The notes beneath the pieces are model-generated. The model did no database searches. It worked only from the letters and a program-made list of their open reading frames with translations, and was not told the DNA's origin. Both the position numbers and the translations under genes were made by a program. This document shows positions 30,624 to 42,040 of a stretch of DNA of 64,000 bases, piece by piece; the first letter of the stretch is position 1, and every line of letters starts with the position of its first letter. This stretch comes from Paraglaciecola sp. T6c (lineage in GTDB: Bacteria > Pseudomonadota > Gammaproteobacteria > Enterobacterales > Alteromonadaceae). The stretch lies in NCBI RefSeq assembly GCF_000014225.1, contig NC_008228.1, forward strand, positions 4,216,001-4,280,000, read 5' to 3'.

Positions 30624-32060
30624 TTATTTCCCCGCTTGAAATATGCTCCAGTTGCTGGACAGCTCTAGACTGAATTGGTCAATATTGAGGTTAAAGCGAG
30701 CAGATTTACCAATTAACTGGGTGTTGTCCCATTGTTGGTGAGACACCAAGGCGATAACATTGTCGCCTGATCGAAATAGCTCACTGGGTATAGCAATCTT
30801 TAACGGATTATACTGCCAATCTTGGCTATTGAGTGCCTTTCCGTTGATGTAAATATGCTTGATTTGATTTGCCTTTCCGACACTTAAACTCACCACTTCT
30901 GGGTCAATTGCGAAGTGCACGTGCTTTCGAGCGATCAGAGTTTCACCTGTAGCAGCCCCTTCCATAGACGCTAGATTCATGAGCGGCCACTGGGAATCAT
31001 CAAACTGAGGTTGCAGCCATTCACTCTTCACAGGCGTAGAAGTTGAAGGCGGAGTTGAACGTGAAGTTGAAGGTGAAGGTAGCACAGGTTTGGCTTCTTC
31101 TTTGTCCATAGCGACGGATTGAAGTGGCTCTACTGGGCGCTTGGGTTTGTTCGCCAATGCCCCATCTGACACGGTTGCAGCGGGTTCGCCCGTGGTACTA
31201 GCATTATCCAGAGACACTTTTTCAATCCCCTGAGTTGACGCTTTATCTGCAGTAGCTCTTGGATTAGCTCTTAAAATAACGTTGTTTTTCGCGTCTGCCT
31301 TGGCCACGCCAACGTCTGGCTTAACAGGTGTGACTTTCTTCACATCTGCATGACCAATAATAATACCGTTTACGGTCTTAAAGTGTGTGCTATCAGTAAC
31401 AGTCAACTTAAATGGGCCGCCAGCTTTCTGTCCTGGCATAGTCACATGCCACAGACCATTGCTGCCTGCTTGCACCCTGGCCATCGTGTAGGTTTCTTGT
31501 TCTTTAATCAGCTTTATATCAACGGTTCGCCCTGGTTCGGCAAGGCCACCAACGTTAATTTTTTCACCGGGTTGAAGTAACATATTATCGCTTAAGCGGG
31601 TGGATAGAATAATGTCCCCCTTTGGATTTCGCATACTAGGCTCAGCATTACCCACGTAAATATCATGCAGATACTGGGTCTGTTCACCGTCGCTAATAAG
31701 GAACTGATAAGGCCCCCCAGGAGGTTGCTGAGCAAGTGATACTTGCCACTGCCCTTGGGTGTTTATGTGCGCTCTGGCCATAGTAACCGTCGTGCCGTCT
31801 TTGAGCAGTTTAACATCGACTGTGCCACCTTCAGGCCCCAGACCTTTCAGAGCAATGGCTTTGTAAGCAGGTACACTTTCGCCAACGATTAGTTGTGCCG
31901 TTAACTGGGTAGATAATTGAGCAGTTAATCTTGCTGTCGACGCTTCGCTAACGCGTTGCGCGGCCTGAGCTGCTGTGGTCACAGTCGCGATCAACAAAAC
32001 CGCAGCAAACGCCTTTAAGCGACCGCTAACTAAAAATTTGATCTCCCGCAGGCTGATCAT
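30624..32060 (-). CDS. Secreted protein resembling non-catalytic parts of sialate O-acetylesterase
   Basis: A signal peptide (FAAVLLIATVTTAAQAAQ) precedes two similar Ig-like units of about 95 residues: GESVPAYKAIALKGLGPEGG...GQWQVSLAQQPPGGPYQF and LSDNMLLQPGEKINVGGLAEPG...GLWHVTMPGQKAGGPFKL. This LQPG / GLAEPG / GGP(F/Y) pattern matches the N-terminal domain of sialate O-acetylesterases, but the SGQSNM catalytic block expected next is missing. A low-complexity linker (PSPSTSRSTPPSTSTPVKSEW) leads to a C-terminal jelly-roll-like domain (FDDSQWPLMNLAS, IKHIYINGKALNSQDW) also found in that family. The start at 32060 has AGGAG upstream. The likely role is glycan binding or scaffolding in the periplasm; this is inference. 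Confidence 0.6.
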   Translation of the reverse strand: MISLREIKFLVSGRLKAFAAVLLIATVTTAAQAAQRVSEASTARLTAQLSTQLTAQLIVGESVPAYKAIALKGLGPEGGTVDVKLLKDGTTVTMARAHINTQGQWQVSLAQQPPGGPYQFLISDGEQTQYLHDIYVGNAEPSMRNPKGDIILSTRLSDNMLLQPGEKINVGGLAEPGRTVDIKLIKEQETYTMARVQAGSNGLWHVTMPGQKAGGPFKLTVTDSTHFKTVNGIIIGHADVKKVTPVKPDVGVAKADAKNNVILRANPRATADKASTQGIEKVSLDNASTTGEPAATVSDGALANKPKRPVEPLQSVAMDKEEAKPVLPSPSTSRSTPPSTSTPVKSEWLQPQFDDSQWPLMNLASMEGAATGETLIARKHVHFAIDPEVVSLSVGKANQIKHIYINGKALNSQDWQYNPLKIAIPSELFRSGDNVIALVSHQQWDNTQLIGKSARFNLNIDQFSLELSSNWSIFQAGK

Positions 32061-32424
32061 GCTTTTCACTCCTCTTGAGCGTGTAGCCAAGCAGATACAC
32101 TCGGCATTCCATTTAAGGTTGTTAAGTAGATATTGTGTGTATTGACCGAGCATAGAATGAACATCGACGGGGTGCTTACACGCACTAAATAGCGCGTAGC
32201 GACTAACGAATGTCAGAATACGATCCCCTAAGCAACTATCCGTCGCTGTCTGTTATTCGTTAGCTGGTTTTCAATAGGAAGGGCTTTAGCAAATTTCACG
32301 CCGAGAATTAGTCGCAGGGCCTGATATAGTAAGTACACGGCGCCTCGCCGCGCGATATGGACCTGAGCGAGCGCTTTGTTAAGAGAGTGCAATGCCCGTA
32401 AGTGCGCCATGGTTGCACTTCACT
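32061..32424. other. Intergenic region, no supported gene
   Basis: This stretch between the sigma54 regulator and the esterase-like gene presumably holds the latter's promoter. A 60-codon minus-strand frame at 32228-32410 exists but lacks a ribosome site and recognisable features. Confidence 0.5.
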
Positions 32425-32499
32425 TTCATTTCAGATTGCTTCTTTTCAAGTCACTTCTTTTCAGATCGCTTCTTTTCAAATCAATTCTTTTCAGATCAT
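32425..32499. repeat. 15-bp tandem repeat at the 3' end of the sigma54 regulator gene
   Basis: Four consecutive copies of TTCTTTTCARRTCNN (from 32440, 32455, 32470 and 32485) and a weaker fifth at 32425. The array begins within the stop codon region of the regulator gene and extends downstream. It has no terminator shape. Confidence 0.8.
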
Positions 32500-35400
32500 A
32501 CAGCCGTTTGGATCTGCTGAATGATTTTGCGTAACGTGGGCTGAGTGACGTCTAGCAGCTTGGCTTTATGTTGCTGACTCAAATCTTGCTGTAACACCAG
32601 TTGCTGCAATGAAGATTCAATTACTGGCCACGAAGCACTGTGCGGCTTATGCTCAAGTATCTCGGTAAAAATTCGACTGCATAGCAGAGTTAACTCAGCG
32701 AGATCGAGATGATCAAAATCCTGTTTGTTCAGCTTGGCATAGCGCCGCCTGATGGTCGATTCTGATTGATCAAGCTGCAAAGCGACCTGGTATAAACTGC
32801 CCCACTTTACTACGCACTGATTCAACCACTGCTTTTCCAACCAACCACTGATTGAGAACAGTTGATTTTGTTGACATGCAAAGGCAATTGTTTGTGTTAG
32901 CAGCGCCGAAATCTGCTCTAATGTCACGCTATCAGGTTTAGTCCCTGCGGTGAGTAAATCTGGCATCTGAGCAGATGAATTGGCACTGCTTTTTAACGAG
33001 ACGTCGTCTCCCTGTTCCTGCAAGATTAAATGCTCAGGCTCCACATATGCACCGGCGCAAAGTATGACCGCACGCATCATACAATTACGTAACTCTCGCA
33101 CGTTACCCGGCCATGTATATGCGCTCAGCTTGTCTATGGCTGTGGCAGAAAAATCCAAAATATCTTTGTGGTATTGCCGGCTAAACTTACGCAAAAAATG
33201 CCGACACAAGAGCAGAGGATCATCCCCTCTGTCGTTCAATGCTGGCAAGTTAAGGGTGAATACATTAATACGGTAATAAAGATCTGCTCTAAAGCGGCCT
33301 TGTGCTACTTCGTCTGGCAAATTTCGATTTGTGGCCAATACTAAGCGCACGTCAACCTTTCTGACACGTTGGTCACCTACCGCAACAAAGGTTTTTTCCT
33401 GAACAAAACGCAGTAATTTTGATTGGATGTCCAGCGGTAGTTCACCCACTTCATCCAAGAAAAGAGTACCGCCATCTGCTTGGGCAATCTTGCCTGGTTG
33501 GTCAGTTGTTGCCCCAGTGAAGGCACCTTTTCTATGACCAAATAGCTCACTTTCAATTAAATGCTCGACTATGGTGGAGCAATCGACCGTGATAAACGGC
33601 TTATCAGGGTGCAGGCTGTGATTATGCAACTGCTGAGCAATGACCTCTTTTCCTGTTCCAGACTCCCCAATGATTAGCACAGACGCGTCAGTGGGAGCGA
33701 CTAGTTGTACTTGCTGCATTAAGGTACGCATTGCTGCTGATTCAAACAGCAATTCATGCTCTGGGGATGGATCTTTGTCTGCTACAACGCGGCGATTCTC
33801 ATCTTGTTCAAGTAGCATAATACGGTCAATAGCAGCCGCTAAGTTAGGAGTGACTTGCGCTAACTGCTCAGCGCATTTGTGTGCGTTTTCCTTTCCATTT
33901 GGCGTCCAGCAAACCACTAAAAAGCCCAAGCATTGGGCTCTGGTTTCCAATGGGATAACAGCGCATTGAAATTCAGATAAATCTGTTATTGATTGCGCTA
34001 AACGCTCATGCGTAGAAGAATTCGTTATATTACTATTTACCCACTGGTGTATTCGCTGAACCTCGATGTCCGCAATGGCTGCGCTATGAGATAAACATGA
34101 CAAGGCTTCACCTTGTTGGATATACAGACCAGCAAACATGCTCTGTAATCCGCTGGCCAGTAATTGACAGACTTGGGATGAAAAATCTTTTAAAGAATGG
34201 GTATTACCAATAAGGCGAATAATATCCCACTGCAAGTTCATCAATCTGAAATCATCGCTGGGTGCTTGTGAGAACTTACCGCTCATACGGTCAAGATTGG
34301 CTAAAATATTAGCGTCAAACTGTGGTTGCCAACTGACAAGTTTACCGCCCCCTATGCTACGCGCAGCTTGTAGCGCTGCGTTCGCTCGACGAAATAATTC
34401 CAGCGGTGACTGTTCTCCTAACTGCTCTTCTGAATCTAACGACGCTAAGCCTAGGCTAAATTCTAGTTTCAGCTTTTTACTTGTAAATGACATAGAGCGC
34501 AGGCTCTGTAACATCCTCGTGGCGAGGATCTGGCCCTGCTTTTCGTTTGTTTCAGGTAAATGCGCGGCAAACACAGCCCCACTGTAACGACTGGCAAAAT
34601 CATTGCCTCTCAATACAGCCGAAATAGACTGCATCACTTCTTTGAGCACCTCGTCGCCAATTTCACGCCCATGAACACGATTAAGCTCTGCAAATTCGTC
34701 AGGATTAATCAGCAGCAAGGTGACAGGGGTACTTTGCTCACTCAACTGAGCAACCCATTCTTGGCTTTGCCACTGAGCCACTTCGCGCAAAATGAGCAAG
34801 GTTTCATCATTGGGTAACGGCCCGACAAACCCATCTACCATCAATACGGTTTTGTCTAATTGAATGGGAAATGGCGGTAGACGCGTCATGGAATGCGTAA
34901 GCCCTAAGTCAGACAATATATGCTGCAGGCGCTTTTTCGCTGTAGAAGAGGGAATATGCAAGCTGCTAAGCCAATTTTGCCCTATCGCTGATAACCCTTT
35001 GGTTCCCAGCATAGACAACAACTCAGGGTTAATATCTTTAATTTCCCCACTGGCATTTAAGGTTAACGACAGATCTCCTAAACAATCTGACAATAGGTTT
35101 AGTTTATGCTCAACATACACTTTATCTTGGCTAATGCTGGCTTGTTGTCTCAACAGTGAAAGCATCATCGCTAATACACCGCTTGCTCGCCAATCAACGA
35201 ATATATGCCCAGGAACGGGCTGAGTATCTTGCAAGGCTGCGGTGTCAGCGGTTAGCCAATAAACGTCTTGCTCGAGCAGTTCGTATTTGTCAGTTAATGC
35301 GATTGCATGCTCTTCACTATCACATGCCACTAACAAAGGTGCTGATTGATCACTCTTAATCGCGTTGACGGCTAGGCTAAGTGGCGCAATATCAAACATA

Positions 35401-35525
35401 AATTCAGTATTGGCAGTGTGCTTTTTTAGCTCTCGAATATGTATTGTATTTGGTTTATCCACGAACAATTGGATACGCTCAAATTCATCTGCTAGCTGGA
35501 CGAAGGCGGGAGACATTTTCATCAT
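32496..35525 (-). CDS. Sigma54-dependent activator with PAS-like, degenerate GGDEF and GAF-like domains
   Basis: 1009 residues. Residues 1-240 include a PAS-like part (LNASGEIKDINPELLSMLG). Residues about 255-390 form a GGDEF fold (LLLINPDEFAELNRVHGREIGDEVL) in which the signature is replaced by RYSGAVF, so it should not make c-di-GMP. A GAF-like region follows (about 430-570). The AAA+ domain (about 600-830) is intact: GESGTGKEVIAQQLH (Walker A), GAFTGATTDQPG (sigma54 contact), LFLDEVGELP (Walker B), ADLYYRINVF. The C terminus shows two helix-turn-helix-like stretches (LYQVALQLDQSESTIRRRYAKL and QHKAKLLDVTQPTLRKIIQQI). ATG overlaps the upstream response regulator by four bases. Confidence 0.85.
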   Translation of the reverse strand: MMKMSPAFVQLADEFERIQLFVDKPNTIHIRELKKHTANTEFMFDIAPLSLAVNAIKSDQSAPLLVACDSEEHAIALTDKYELLEQDVYWLTADTAALQDTQPVPGHIFVDWRASGVLAMMLSLLRQQASISQDKVYVEHKLNLLSDCLGDLSLTLNASGEIKDINPELLSMLGTKGLSAIGQNWLSSLHIPSSTAKKRLQHILSDLGLTHSMTRLPPFPIQLDKTVLMVDGFVGPLPNDETLLILREVAQWQSQEWVAQLSEQSTPVTLLLINPDEFAELNRVHGREIGDEVLKEVMQSISAVLRGNDFASRYSGAVFAAHLPETNEKQGQILATRMLQSLRSMSFTSKKLKLEFSLGLASLDSEEQLGEQSPLELFRRANAALQAARSIGGGKLVSWQPQFDANILANLDRMSGKFSQAPSDDFRLMNLQWDIIRLIGNTHSLKDFSSQVCQLLASGLQSMFAGLYIQQGEALSCLSHSAAIADIEVQRIHQWVNSNITNSSTHERLAQSITDLSEFQCAVIPLETRAQCLGFLVVCWTPNGKENAHKCAEQLAQVTPNLAAAIDRIMLLEQDENRRVVADKDPSPEHELLFESAAMRTLMQQVQLVAPTDASVLIIGESGTGKEVIAQQLHNHSLHPDKPFITVDCSTIVEHLIESELFGHRKGAFTGATTDQPGKIAQADGGTLFLDEVGELPLDIQSKLLRFVQEKTFVAVGDQRVRKVDVRLVLATNRNLPDEVAQGRFRADLYYRINVFTLNLPALNDRGDDPLLLCRHFLRKFSRQYHKDILDFSATAIDKLSAYTWPGNVRELRNCMMRAVILCAGAYVEPEHLILQEQGDDVSLKSSANSSAQMPDLLTAGTKPDSVTLEQISALLTQTIAFACQQNQLFSISGWLEKQWLNQCVVKWGSLYQVALQLDQSESTIRRRYAKLNKQDFDHLDLAELTLLCSRIFTEILEHKPHSASWPVIESSLQQLVLQQDLSQQHKAKLLDVTQPTLRKIIQQIQTAV

Positions 35526-37294
35526 AATTCTGACATCAGATACGTAAAGTCTTGGCTAAGCAAAGGACCAATATAATCTGCCGCTACAGGCCTAGAAAAT
35601 AGATAGCCTTGTAACAGTAAATTACTGGTGTTTTTGAGGATGGTAATTTGACTGCAGTACTCTATACCTTCGGCGATAACCCCGAGTGTTAAGCTCTCAG
35701 CCAGCGCCAAAATGGCTTCCACTATCGCCACATCATCTGGGGCCGAATTTACATCACACATAAAAGAGCGATCTATTTTGAGAATATCGATTGGAAAACG
35801 CTTGAGATAACTCAACGAAGAGTACCCTGTCCCAAAATCGTCTACGGCAAGCGAAACCCCAAGGGATTTAAGCTCAACCAGACGGGCGATGTTTTCCTCG
35901 GCGTCACTCATGATCACCGACTCTGTCAACTCCAATTCTAATAACGAGGGAGGAAGCTGACTCTGGGCTAAAACCTTAGCAACCGTTTGGGTAAAATCGA
36001 GCTGCCTAAATTGATGCGCAGATACATTGATGGCCATACGCACTGAGTGACCTGAATCTAACCATTGCTTGGCTTGATAGCACCCTTGCTCAAGCACGAG
36101 TCTTCCCAGTTCATTGATAAGGCCTGTTTCTTCAGCAATAGGAATAAACTCATCAGGAGGAATAATCCCTCCCTTTAACGGTAACCAACGAACAAGCGCC
36201 TCAACCCCAACAATGCGCCCCGTTTTGGCACACACTTGTGGCTGATAAAAGGGTACGATTTCGTTACTTTTTAGTGCTTGTCGAAGATCTTGCTCTAATT
36301 GCAGGCGTGCCGCGGCTTTAGAGTTCATGGAGTCTTGGTAAAATTTGTAACAGCAGCGGCCAGATTGCTTGGCAAAATACATAGCAGTATCAGCATTTTT
36401 TAGCAGTGTTTCAGCATCTTCACCGTCATTAGGAAATGTCGAAATGCCAATACTGGGGGTTACCACCACTTCGTATTGCTCTAACTGGAATGGTGTACTG
36501 AAACTACGAATAACCCGCTCCGCCACCAGCATGGCTTCATTTGGATCATTCAAACGGCTAAGGAAAATAGTGAATTCGTCACCACCAAAGCTAGATAATT
36601 GAGGGGCTTCCTTGTTTTTTTCAGCGGCGACGCGCGCAAATGTATCACTGTCTCGTAAATTAGCTTGTAAGCGATGTGCGACCTTGCGTAACAGCTTGTC
36701 ACCATAGCTGTGACCCATGGTATCGTTAATTCGCTTAAAGCGGTCTAAATCTATAAACAGCATCGCGGCTTGATACTTGTTGCGCTTGGCCATAGCTAAA
36801 AAGCGCTTTAAATCTTGCATCAAATATTGACGATTGGGCAACCCTGTCAACGAGTCATAAAACGCTAGCTGATGCAATTCTTGTTGTTGAGTGACTAAAT
36901 CAGCGAACGCTTGACTAGCGCGTAAAATATACTTAACTCGCTCTCCCAAAATGGGCCATTTAATCGGTTTGGCGATAAAGTCTGTGGCGCCTACCGCATA
37001 GGATTTATGGATTGAATCAATATCATCTGAGCCCGTCACCATAATGATGGGGATGTGCTTACCATTTTTATGCGTACGAATATATTCACAGACGTCAAAA
37101 CCGTTCATTTCAGGCATGGAAACATCTAGCAACAGCAAGGCAGGATTATGCTCTTCAAATTGCTCTATCGCGCGTTTACCATTTTCAGCTTCTAGTACTT
37201 CAATGGTGTCACTGGCGAGTGTTTCCCTCATTAAGATCCGTGCAGTGAGATCATCGTCACTGACTAGAATCTTAACCTTTCCTTCAATCGACAT
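35522..37294 (-). CDS. Response regulator with GGDEF and EAL domains
   Basis: 590 residues: REC (about 8-125) with phospho-acceptor Asp in [12 protein letters not shown] and Lys in [13 protein letters not shown] (about 165-325) with intact FGGDEF; EAL (about 345-580) with [29 protein letters not shown] and ILKIDRSFM, all consistent with an active phosphodiesterase. It could both make and break c-di-GMP under phosphorylation control. It lies between a hybrid kinase (11-base overlap) and a sigma54 activator (4-base overlap), implying a coupled pathway. Confidence 0.93.
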   Translation of the reverse strand: MSIEGKVKILVSDDDLTARILMRETLASDTIEVLEAENGKRAIEQFEEHNPALLLLDVSMPEMNGFDVCEYIRTHKNGKHIPIIMVTGSDDIDSIHKSYAVGATDFIAKPIKWPILGERVKYILRASQAFADLVTQQQELHQLAFYDSLTGLPNRQYLMQDLKRFLAMAKRNKYQAAMLFIDLDRFKRINDTMGHSYGDKLLRKVAHRLQANLRDSDTFARVAAEKNKEAPQLSSFGGDEFTIFLSRLNDPNEAMLVAERVIRSFSTPFQLEQYEVVVTPSIGISTFPNDGEDAETLLKNADTAMYFAKQSGRCCYKFYQDSMNSKAAARLQLEQDLRQALKSNEIVPFYQPQVCAKTGRIVGVEALVRWLPLKGGIIPPDEFIPIAEETGLINELGRLVLEQGCYQAKQWLDSGHSVRMAINVSAHQFRQLDFTQTVAKVLAQSQLPPSLLELELTESVIMSDAEENIARLVELKSLGVSLAVDDFGTGYSSLSYLKRFPIDILKIDRSFMCDVNSAPDDVAIVEAILALAESLTLGVIAEGIEYCSQITILKNTSNLLLQGYLFSRPVAADYIGPLLSQDFTYLMSEL

Positions 37295-40200
37295 GTCTGA
37301 ACGTCTCCAATTTTTCGCAGCTGATGATAAAAGTCGCTTGAATACGCTGAGCTAACGAAAGCACTTCCTGTACTTCATTATTCTTTACTTTGCTCTCTAA
37401 CTCCCTACACAATTCGTATAAGGCCTTCGCGCCAGAGTTACCGGACATCGATTTAAGTGCATGGGCGATTTCCTCGGTAACGGCTAGATCTAACGGCGCT
37501 GTTTGTGAAAGTTGGGCCAATTGCTCAACCAGTTTTTCCGCCTCTTGGGTAAAGGCATCAAGTACTTTCGCAAACACCGGGTTACCGGTATCTCGAGAAA
37601 TATTGAGTAACGTATCCACAGTCGACATGTCTAACAGCGCGAGTTGCTCTTGGCTCTCATCAGTCTCTTTAAGTGCATCGTGAGGTGGCTCTTCATCTGT
37701 GATTAGCCCATCTTTAGCAACAGGCGTTTCCAAGAAGCGCGATAAGGTTTGCTCTAATTCTTGCAACGAATAAGGTTTAGACATGACATCGTTCATGCCG
37801 GAGTCCAAGCACTGTTGCCTCAGGTTATCGCCCATGCCTGCGGTCAGCGCTATAATAGGAATATTCGGCCAATTCTGGCGAATAGCTTTAGTCGCAGCGT
37901 AACCATCCATGACGGGCATTTGACAGTCCATCAACACCAAATCAGGTTGTTGCAAGTTCACTTGCTCTACTGCTTCGGCACCATTGTCAGCTAACCAGGC
38001 TTCACACCCCAATAGCCCGAGCATACTTTTGGCGACTTCTTGATTGGTCAAACTGTCTTCTGCCACTAAAATATTGGCAGAAAAATGCTGATGATTGCGA
38101 TGTTCGTCATCAGCTCGACTCGACGGGATGTTTTCAATGCCCAGCGCTCTATTTAAACTCTTATACAAGCCTCTAAAATGCACCGGAAGAGGCAAAACAT
38201 TGCGCGTGTCGTTCTCCTGCCATTGGGAAGTCGGCACCAGACAAATCCAATTATCCAAAGGAATGCCCGCTTCTTGGATAGACGACTGGTATTCACCTTG
38301 GCTGATCCATAAGCCCTGTTTGGCGGAGGCAAGTTCAGATTTAACCCGTTGCACGTGCACCAAGTTGATATCTAATTTACTGAGCATGGTTTCTATCGCA
38401 TGCCCCAACCCACCGTTTAAATTAACTAAGTACACAGTCGGACAGGCTAATATTGGCGCAGGTTGGATCAATGAGGTGTCCGAAAGCGGTAAATCAATCT
38501 TAACACTGAAGCGACTGCCCTCCCCAATGTTGGATTGCACGCCTATTTGCCCCCCCATAAGCACAGTAAGCTGCTTACAGATAGCCAAGCCTAGACCTGT
38601 CCCGCCGTATTTACGTGTGGTTGACGCATCTGCTTGCGTGAACATTTCGAAGACCTTTTGCTGGCGATCTGGTGCCATACCAATGCCGGTATCCTGTACG
38701 CAAAATACGAATCCGCTGTACTTGTTGTTACCCTCATGTTCAGTATCATGACAGGCGACTCGCCTGATACTGACATTGACTTCTCCACGCTCAGTAAATT
38801 TGATCGCATTACTGGTTAGATTGGCGATGATCTGGCGCAGGCGAGCAGGATCGCCGTAGACCTGCGGCAAAGGCTCAGGGGATAAAATGGCGTTAATGTT
38901 GAGACCTTTGTTGTACGCAGCCTCACTAAATAGATCGCACACTTCCTCTATCAGTGCTTCTAGGTCAACAGGCACTGACTCCAGCGTCGCTTTACCCGCC
39001 TCCAATTTTGAAAAGTCCAAAATGTTATTAAGTAAATCCAACAATAGCCTGCCAGATCGGTACACCAGCTGGGCAAAGTGCTGCTGTTTTGGTTTCAGAT
39101 CTGAGCTTAATAAGACCTCGGTCATACCTAAGACGCCATTCATTGGAGTACGAATTTCGTGGCTCATAATAGCTAAAAAGTCACTTTTCTCTTTACTGGC
39201 TTGTTCAGCGAGTCTACGGGCTTTTTCGGTCTCTACTACTGCTTGCTCAAGCTGGCTATTAGCATGACTTAATTCCTTGGTACGCTCGGCAACTTTTTCT
39301 TCCAACTCTATGAGTTGTTGCAGTTCCTTTTGCCGTTTTCTACGATATCGCCATATAACGTTGAGGATAATTAGCAGCGCTATCAAGCAATATAAACTGT
39401 AAGCCCAAAGGGTTTTCCATGGCGGAGGCAACACAGATATGGGCAATTCAACCCCTTGGGTATTCCACAAGCCTTGGTTGTTGCTCGCCTGTACTTTTAA
39501 AACGTATTCACCTGGGGGCAAATTAGTAAAGGTAGCCAAGCGTCTGTGCTCCAGTTCAATCCAACTAGGATCAAGTCCCTCTAGTTTGTATCTATATTGG
39601 TTTAGGCCAGGCGCGTTATAATCTAAAGCAGCAAATTCAAACGAGATGAAATAATCTGTGTAATCCAACTCCAGATTTTGTAGACGCTGGTAAGGGACAT
39701 CGAACCACACTTGCTCATTGAGCTTTTTAATGCGCACCAATACCACAGGCGGCACGACATCGTTGTCTTTTATATCATCAGGGTGAAAACGCACAACGCC
39801 TTCATTGCCACCGAAATACATTACGCCTTGACTGTCTTTGAACCCCGCGCCGAAATTAAACTCGCTATTTTTGAGCCCTTGTGAGGTGTCGAAATGGCGA
39901 ACCTTGCCGCTTTCTGGATTCAACCGCGTTAAACCCGCCGTGCTGCTCAGCCATAAGTTGTCATTTTTATCATTCAAAATAGCGTAAATATGACTACTGG
40001 GTAGCCCACTGAAACCGTCGAAACGAGTAAAGTGATTTCGTAATTGTCCAATATCACTCGCAGACCACTTGTTTAAGCCGCCGCCTTGAGTACCGACCCA
40101 AAGTTGTGCTTTTGAATCCTGGTAAAAAGCCCACGCCATAGGTGCAGATAGACTATCGAAGTCGTTCGGTTGATGCTCTATATGATCAAAATTCAGCGAT

Positions 40201-41780
40201 ACCGGATCAAGCATATTAATGCCCGCAACCGTGCCGACCACTATGGTTCCATCAAGAAGTTGGTAGATAGCGAGCACACGATCGCTATTGAGGCTGCGTG
40301 GGTCATTTTCGTCGTAGCGATAGTGCACAAATTCTTCACTGCCTGCCGCCAAGTAATTAAGCCCGCCGCCGAATGTCCCGACCCAAATATTGCCGGCACT
40401 GTCAGGAAAGACACTGGTGACACCATTAAAACTCAGGCTTTTCGGATTTTGAGGATCATGCACATAATAATCAATGTGCTGAGTATCGACATTGAGACGC
40501 CCCAGTCCACCACCTCGGGTACCAAACCACAGCATGTTGTTATCACCACGCACTGTCATCACTCTGGCATCACGTAATGCAGGGGTGCTGTCTTTATTAA
40601 TAACATCTTGCACTTCGCCTTGGGCGTTTAATCGCGATAAGCCACCATAAGTCGCCACCCAAATAGCACGCTCCCCTTTTGATGACTGCGTTTCCGCAAA
40701 TCCCAGTACAACATTATTGGCCAAGCCCTTAGTAATATGCTCAAAGGGCACTTCTATATTTTTGGTGATCCCGTTGAATGTTCCAAACCACATTAACCCA
40801 GAAGGATCTTGCAATATCGACAGCACTTTATTGTCGTTCAATCCGTTTTCTGTGGTGTAGGTAGTAAACATGTTACGCCCGTTCCACAAGCTTGCACCGG
40901 ACTCAGTACCCAACCACACTCGCTGACGTTGATCCTGATAAATACTATGTACTAGATTTGCCGCAAGGCTACCTGCCTGCTCGTTTTCATGTTGCCAAGT
41001 GGTAAACCTAGTGCGCTGAGGGTCCAACATACTTACCCCTGCATCGTGACTGGCTATCCACAAGCGTTGCTGAACATCAATGAAAACTTGCGTTAATTTG
41101 TCACTGAACAGTGGTTCGTTTGAGCCTGCATGAATACGCGTCAGCGTTCTGTTTTTTTTATCTAATTTGAGTAGGCCATTGCCGTCGGTCGCCAACCAAA
41201 TACAGTTGCCATCTTCCACTAGCGACATGACCGCGGCGTCTTTGTCCAACTCAGGCAACAGAGCACGGGTGTCAAAATGTTCAAATGTCATATCTTGGGG
41301 ATTGAACCGACTAAAGTTACCGTCGCGATAACCTATCCAGATGTAATTTTCTGCGTCGTGATAAAGAGATTGCTGTCTGTTTGATAATGGTGACTGGCCA
41401 GAGTCTTTAGCATCTTGCCAGACGGTGAAGGTCTGCTTGGCTGAATCAAAAAGATTCAGTCCCCCACCATCAGTCGCAATCCATAGTCTTTTTTGCTCAT
41501 CTTCTAATATTGCGCGTACATTATCTGAACCGAGGGAGTTCGGTTGCCGCGGATCGTGTACAAAACTAAGGAGCTGATAACCATCGTACCGACTGAGGCC
41601 TTCTTGCGTGACGATCCACAGGTATCCGGTACTGTCCTGATAAATCTGGCGTACGGTTTTTTGCGATAATTCTTTGTTTAATTCAGCGGACGTAAAACTG
41701 AAATTAGGGCTTTCAGAAGCGTGAATACCCATAGCGAACGTGAAGAAAAATAGAACGCCAAATACCTTACTCATGACCAT
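37284..41780 (-). CDS. Hybrid histidine kinase with periplasmic two-component-regulator propeller
   Basis: 1498 residues. A signal peptide ([16 protein letters not shown]) precedes a long sensor of repeated [13 protein letters not shown] / [11 protein letters not shown]-type blades, about 14, forming two seven-bladed propellers, then a Y_Y_Y Ig-like domain ([25 protein letters not shown]) and a TM near 787-806. Cytosolic domains: HisKA with [14 protein letters not shown] (His about 874), HATPase with TSNAIKFTE and GGTGLGLAI, a poorly conserved middle region, REC with [10 protein letters not shown] (Asp about 1283) and HPt with AHALKSMSG (His about 1439). Such BvgS/HTCS-like kinases often sense polysaccharide fragments in marine bacteria; the ligand here is unknown. 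Confidence 0.92.
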   Translation of the reverse strand: MVMSKVFGVLFFFTFAMGIHASESPNFSFTSAELNKELSQKTVRQIYQDSTGYLWIVTQEGLSRYDGYQLLSFVHDPRQPNSLGSDNVRAILEDEQKRLWIATDGGGLNLFDSAKQTFTVWQDAKDSGQSPLSNRQQSLYHDAENYIWIGYRDGNFSRFNPQDMTFEHFDTRALLPELDKDAAVMSLVEDGNCIWLATDGNGLLKLDKKNRTLTRIHAGSNEPLFSDKLTQVFIDVQQRLWIASHDAGVSMLDPQRTRFTTWQHENEQAGSLAANLVHSIYQDQRQRVWLGTESGASLWNGRNMFTTYTTENGLNDNKVLSILQDPSGLMWFGTFNGITKNIEVPFEHITKGLANNVVLGFAETQSSKGERAIWVATYGGLSRLNAQGEVQDVINKDSTPALRDARVMTVRGDNNMLWFGTRGGGLGRLNVDTQHIDYYVHDPQNPKSLSFNGVTSVFPDSAGNIWVGTFGGGLNYLAAGSEEFVHYRYDENDPRSLNSDRVLAIYQLLDGTIVVGTVAGINMLDPVSLNFDHIEHQPNDFDSLSAPMAWAFYQDSKAQLWVGTQGGGLNKWSASDIGQLRNHFTRFDGFSGLPSSHIYAILNDKNDNLWLSSTAGLTRLNPESGKVRHFDTSQGLKNSEFNFGAGFKDSQGVMYFGGNEGVVRFHPDDIKDNDVVPPVVLVRIKKLNEQVWFDVPYQRLQNLELDYTDYFISFEFAALDYNAPGLNQYRYKLEGLDPSWIELEHRRLATFTNLPPGEYVLKVQASNNQGLWNTQGVELPISVLPPPWKTLWAYSLYCLIALLIILNVIWRYRRKRQKELQQLIELEEKVAERTKELSHANSQLEQAVVETEKARRLAEQASKEKSDFLAIMSHEIRTPMNGVLGMTEVLLSSDLKPKQQHFAQLVYRSGRLLLDLLNNILDFSKLEAGKATLESVPVDLEALIEEVCDLFSEAAYNKGLNINAILSPEPLPQVYGDPARLRQIIANLTSNAIKFTERGEVNVSIRRVACHDTEHEGNNKYSGFVFCVQDTGIGMAPDRQQKVFEMFTQADASTTRKYGGTGLGLAICKQLTVLMGGQIGVQSNIGEGSRFSVKIDLPLSDTSLIQPAPILACPTVYLVNLNGGLGHAIETMLSKLDINLVHVQRVKSELASAKQGLWISQGEYQSSIQEAGIPLDNWICLVPTSQWQENDTRNVLPLPVHFRGLYKSLNRALGIENIPSSRADDEHRNHQHFSANILVAEDSLTNQEVAKSMLGLLGCEAWLADNGAEAVEQVNLQQPDLVLMDCQMPVMDGYAATKAIRQNWPNIPIIALTAGMGDNLRQQCLDSGMNDVMSKPYSLQELEQTLSRFLETPVAKDGLITDEEPPHDALKETDESQEQLALLDMSTVDTLLNISRDTGNPVFAKVLDAFTQEAEKLVEQLAQLSQTAPLDLAVTEEIAHALKSMSGNSGAKALYELCRELESKVKNNEVQEVLSLAQRIQATFIISCEKLETFRHVD

Positions 41781-41967
41781 ATGCGTGCAGTGACTTATTA
41801 TTTTTTAAAAAACAGACTACCCCATCGCTGTAGAATTGCCAACAGATACAGCAGCTTGGCAACCTCTCATGGCGCCATAATCCGCAGTTATCCCTCCAAT
41901 TAAGCTCAAGAAGTACGCTTTAAGCAGAAATAAAAGAATGTTGCATTTTTAATTATTGAAAATAGAA

Positions 41968-42013
41968 AAGCCCCTTATCGCTATGAACCTAGGCTCAAAG
42001 TGATAAGAGGCTT
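41968..42013 (-). terminator. Terminator after the subtilase gene
   Basis: Minus-strand AAGCCTCTTATC pairs with GATAAGGGGCTT across a 20-base loop and is followed by TTTTC. It lies 28 bases past the stop of the S8 peptidase gene. The remaining 190 bases up to the hybrid kinase start contain nothing else I can support. Confidence 0.7.
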
Positions 42014-42040
42014 ACCGCATACCTCTAGGAAATTAGGTCG

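Noticed and set aside
32228-32410. 60-codon minus-strand frame
   Set aside because: No ribosome site, no domain, and an isolated position; more likely chance.
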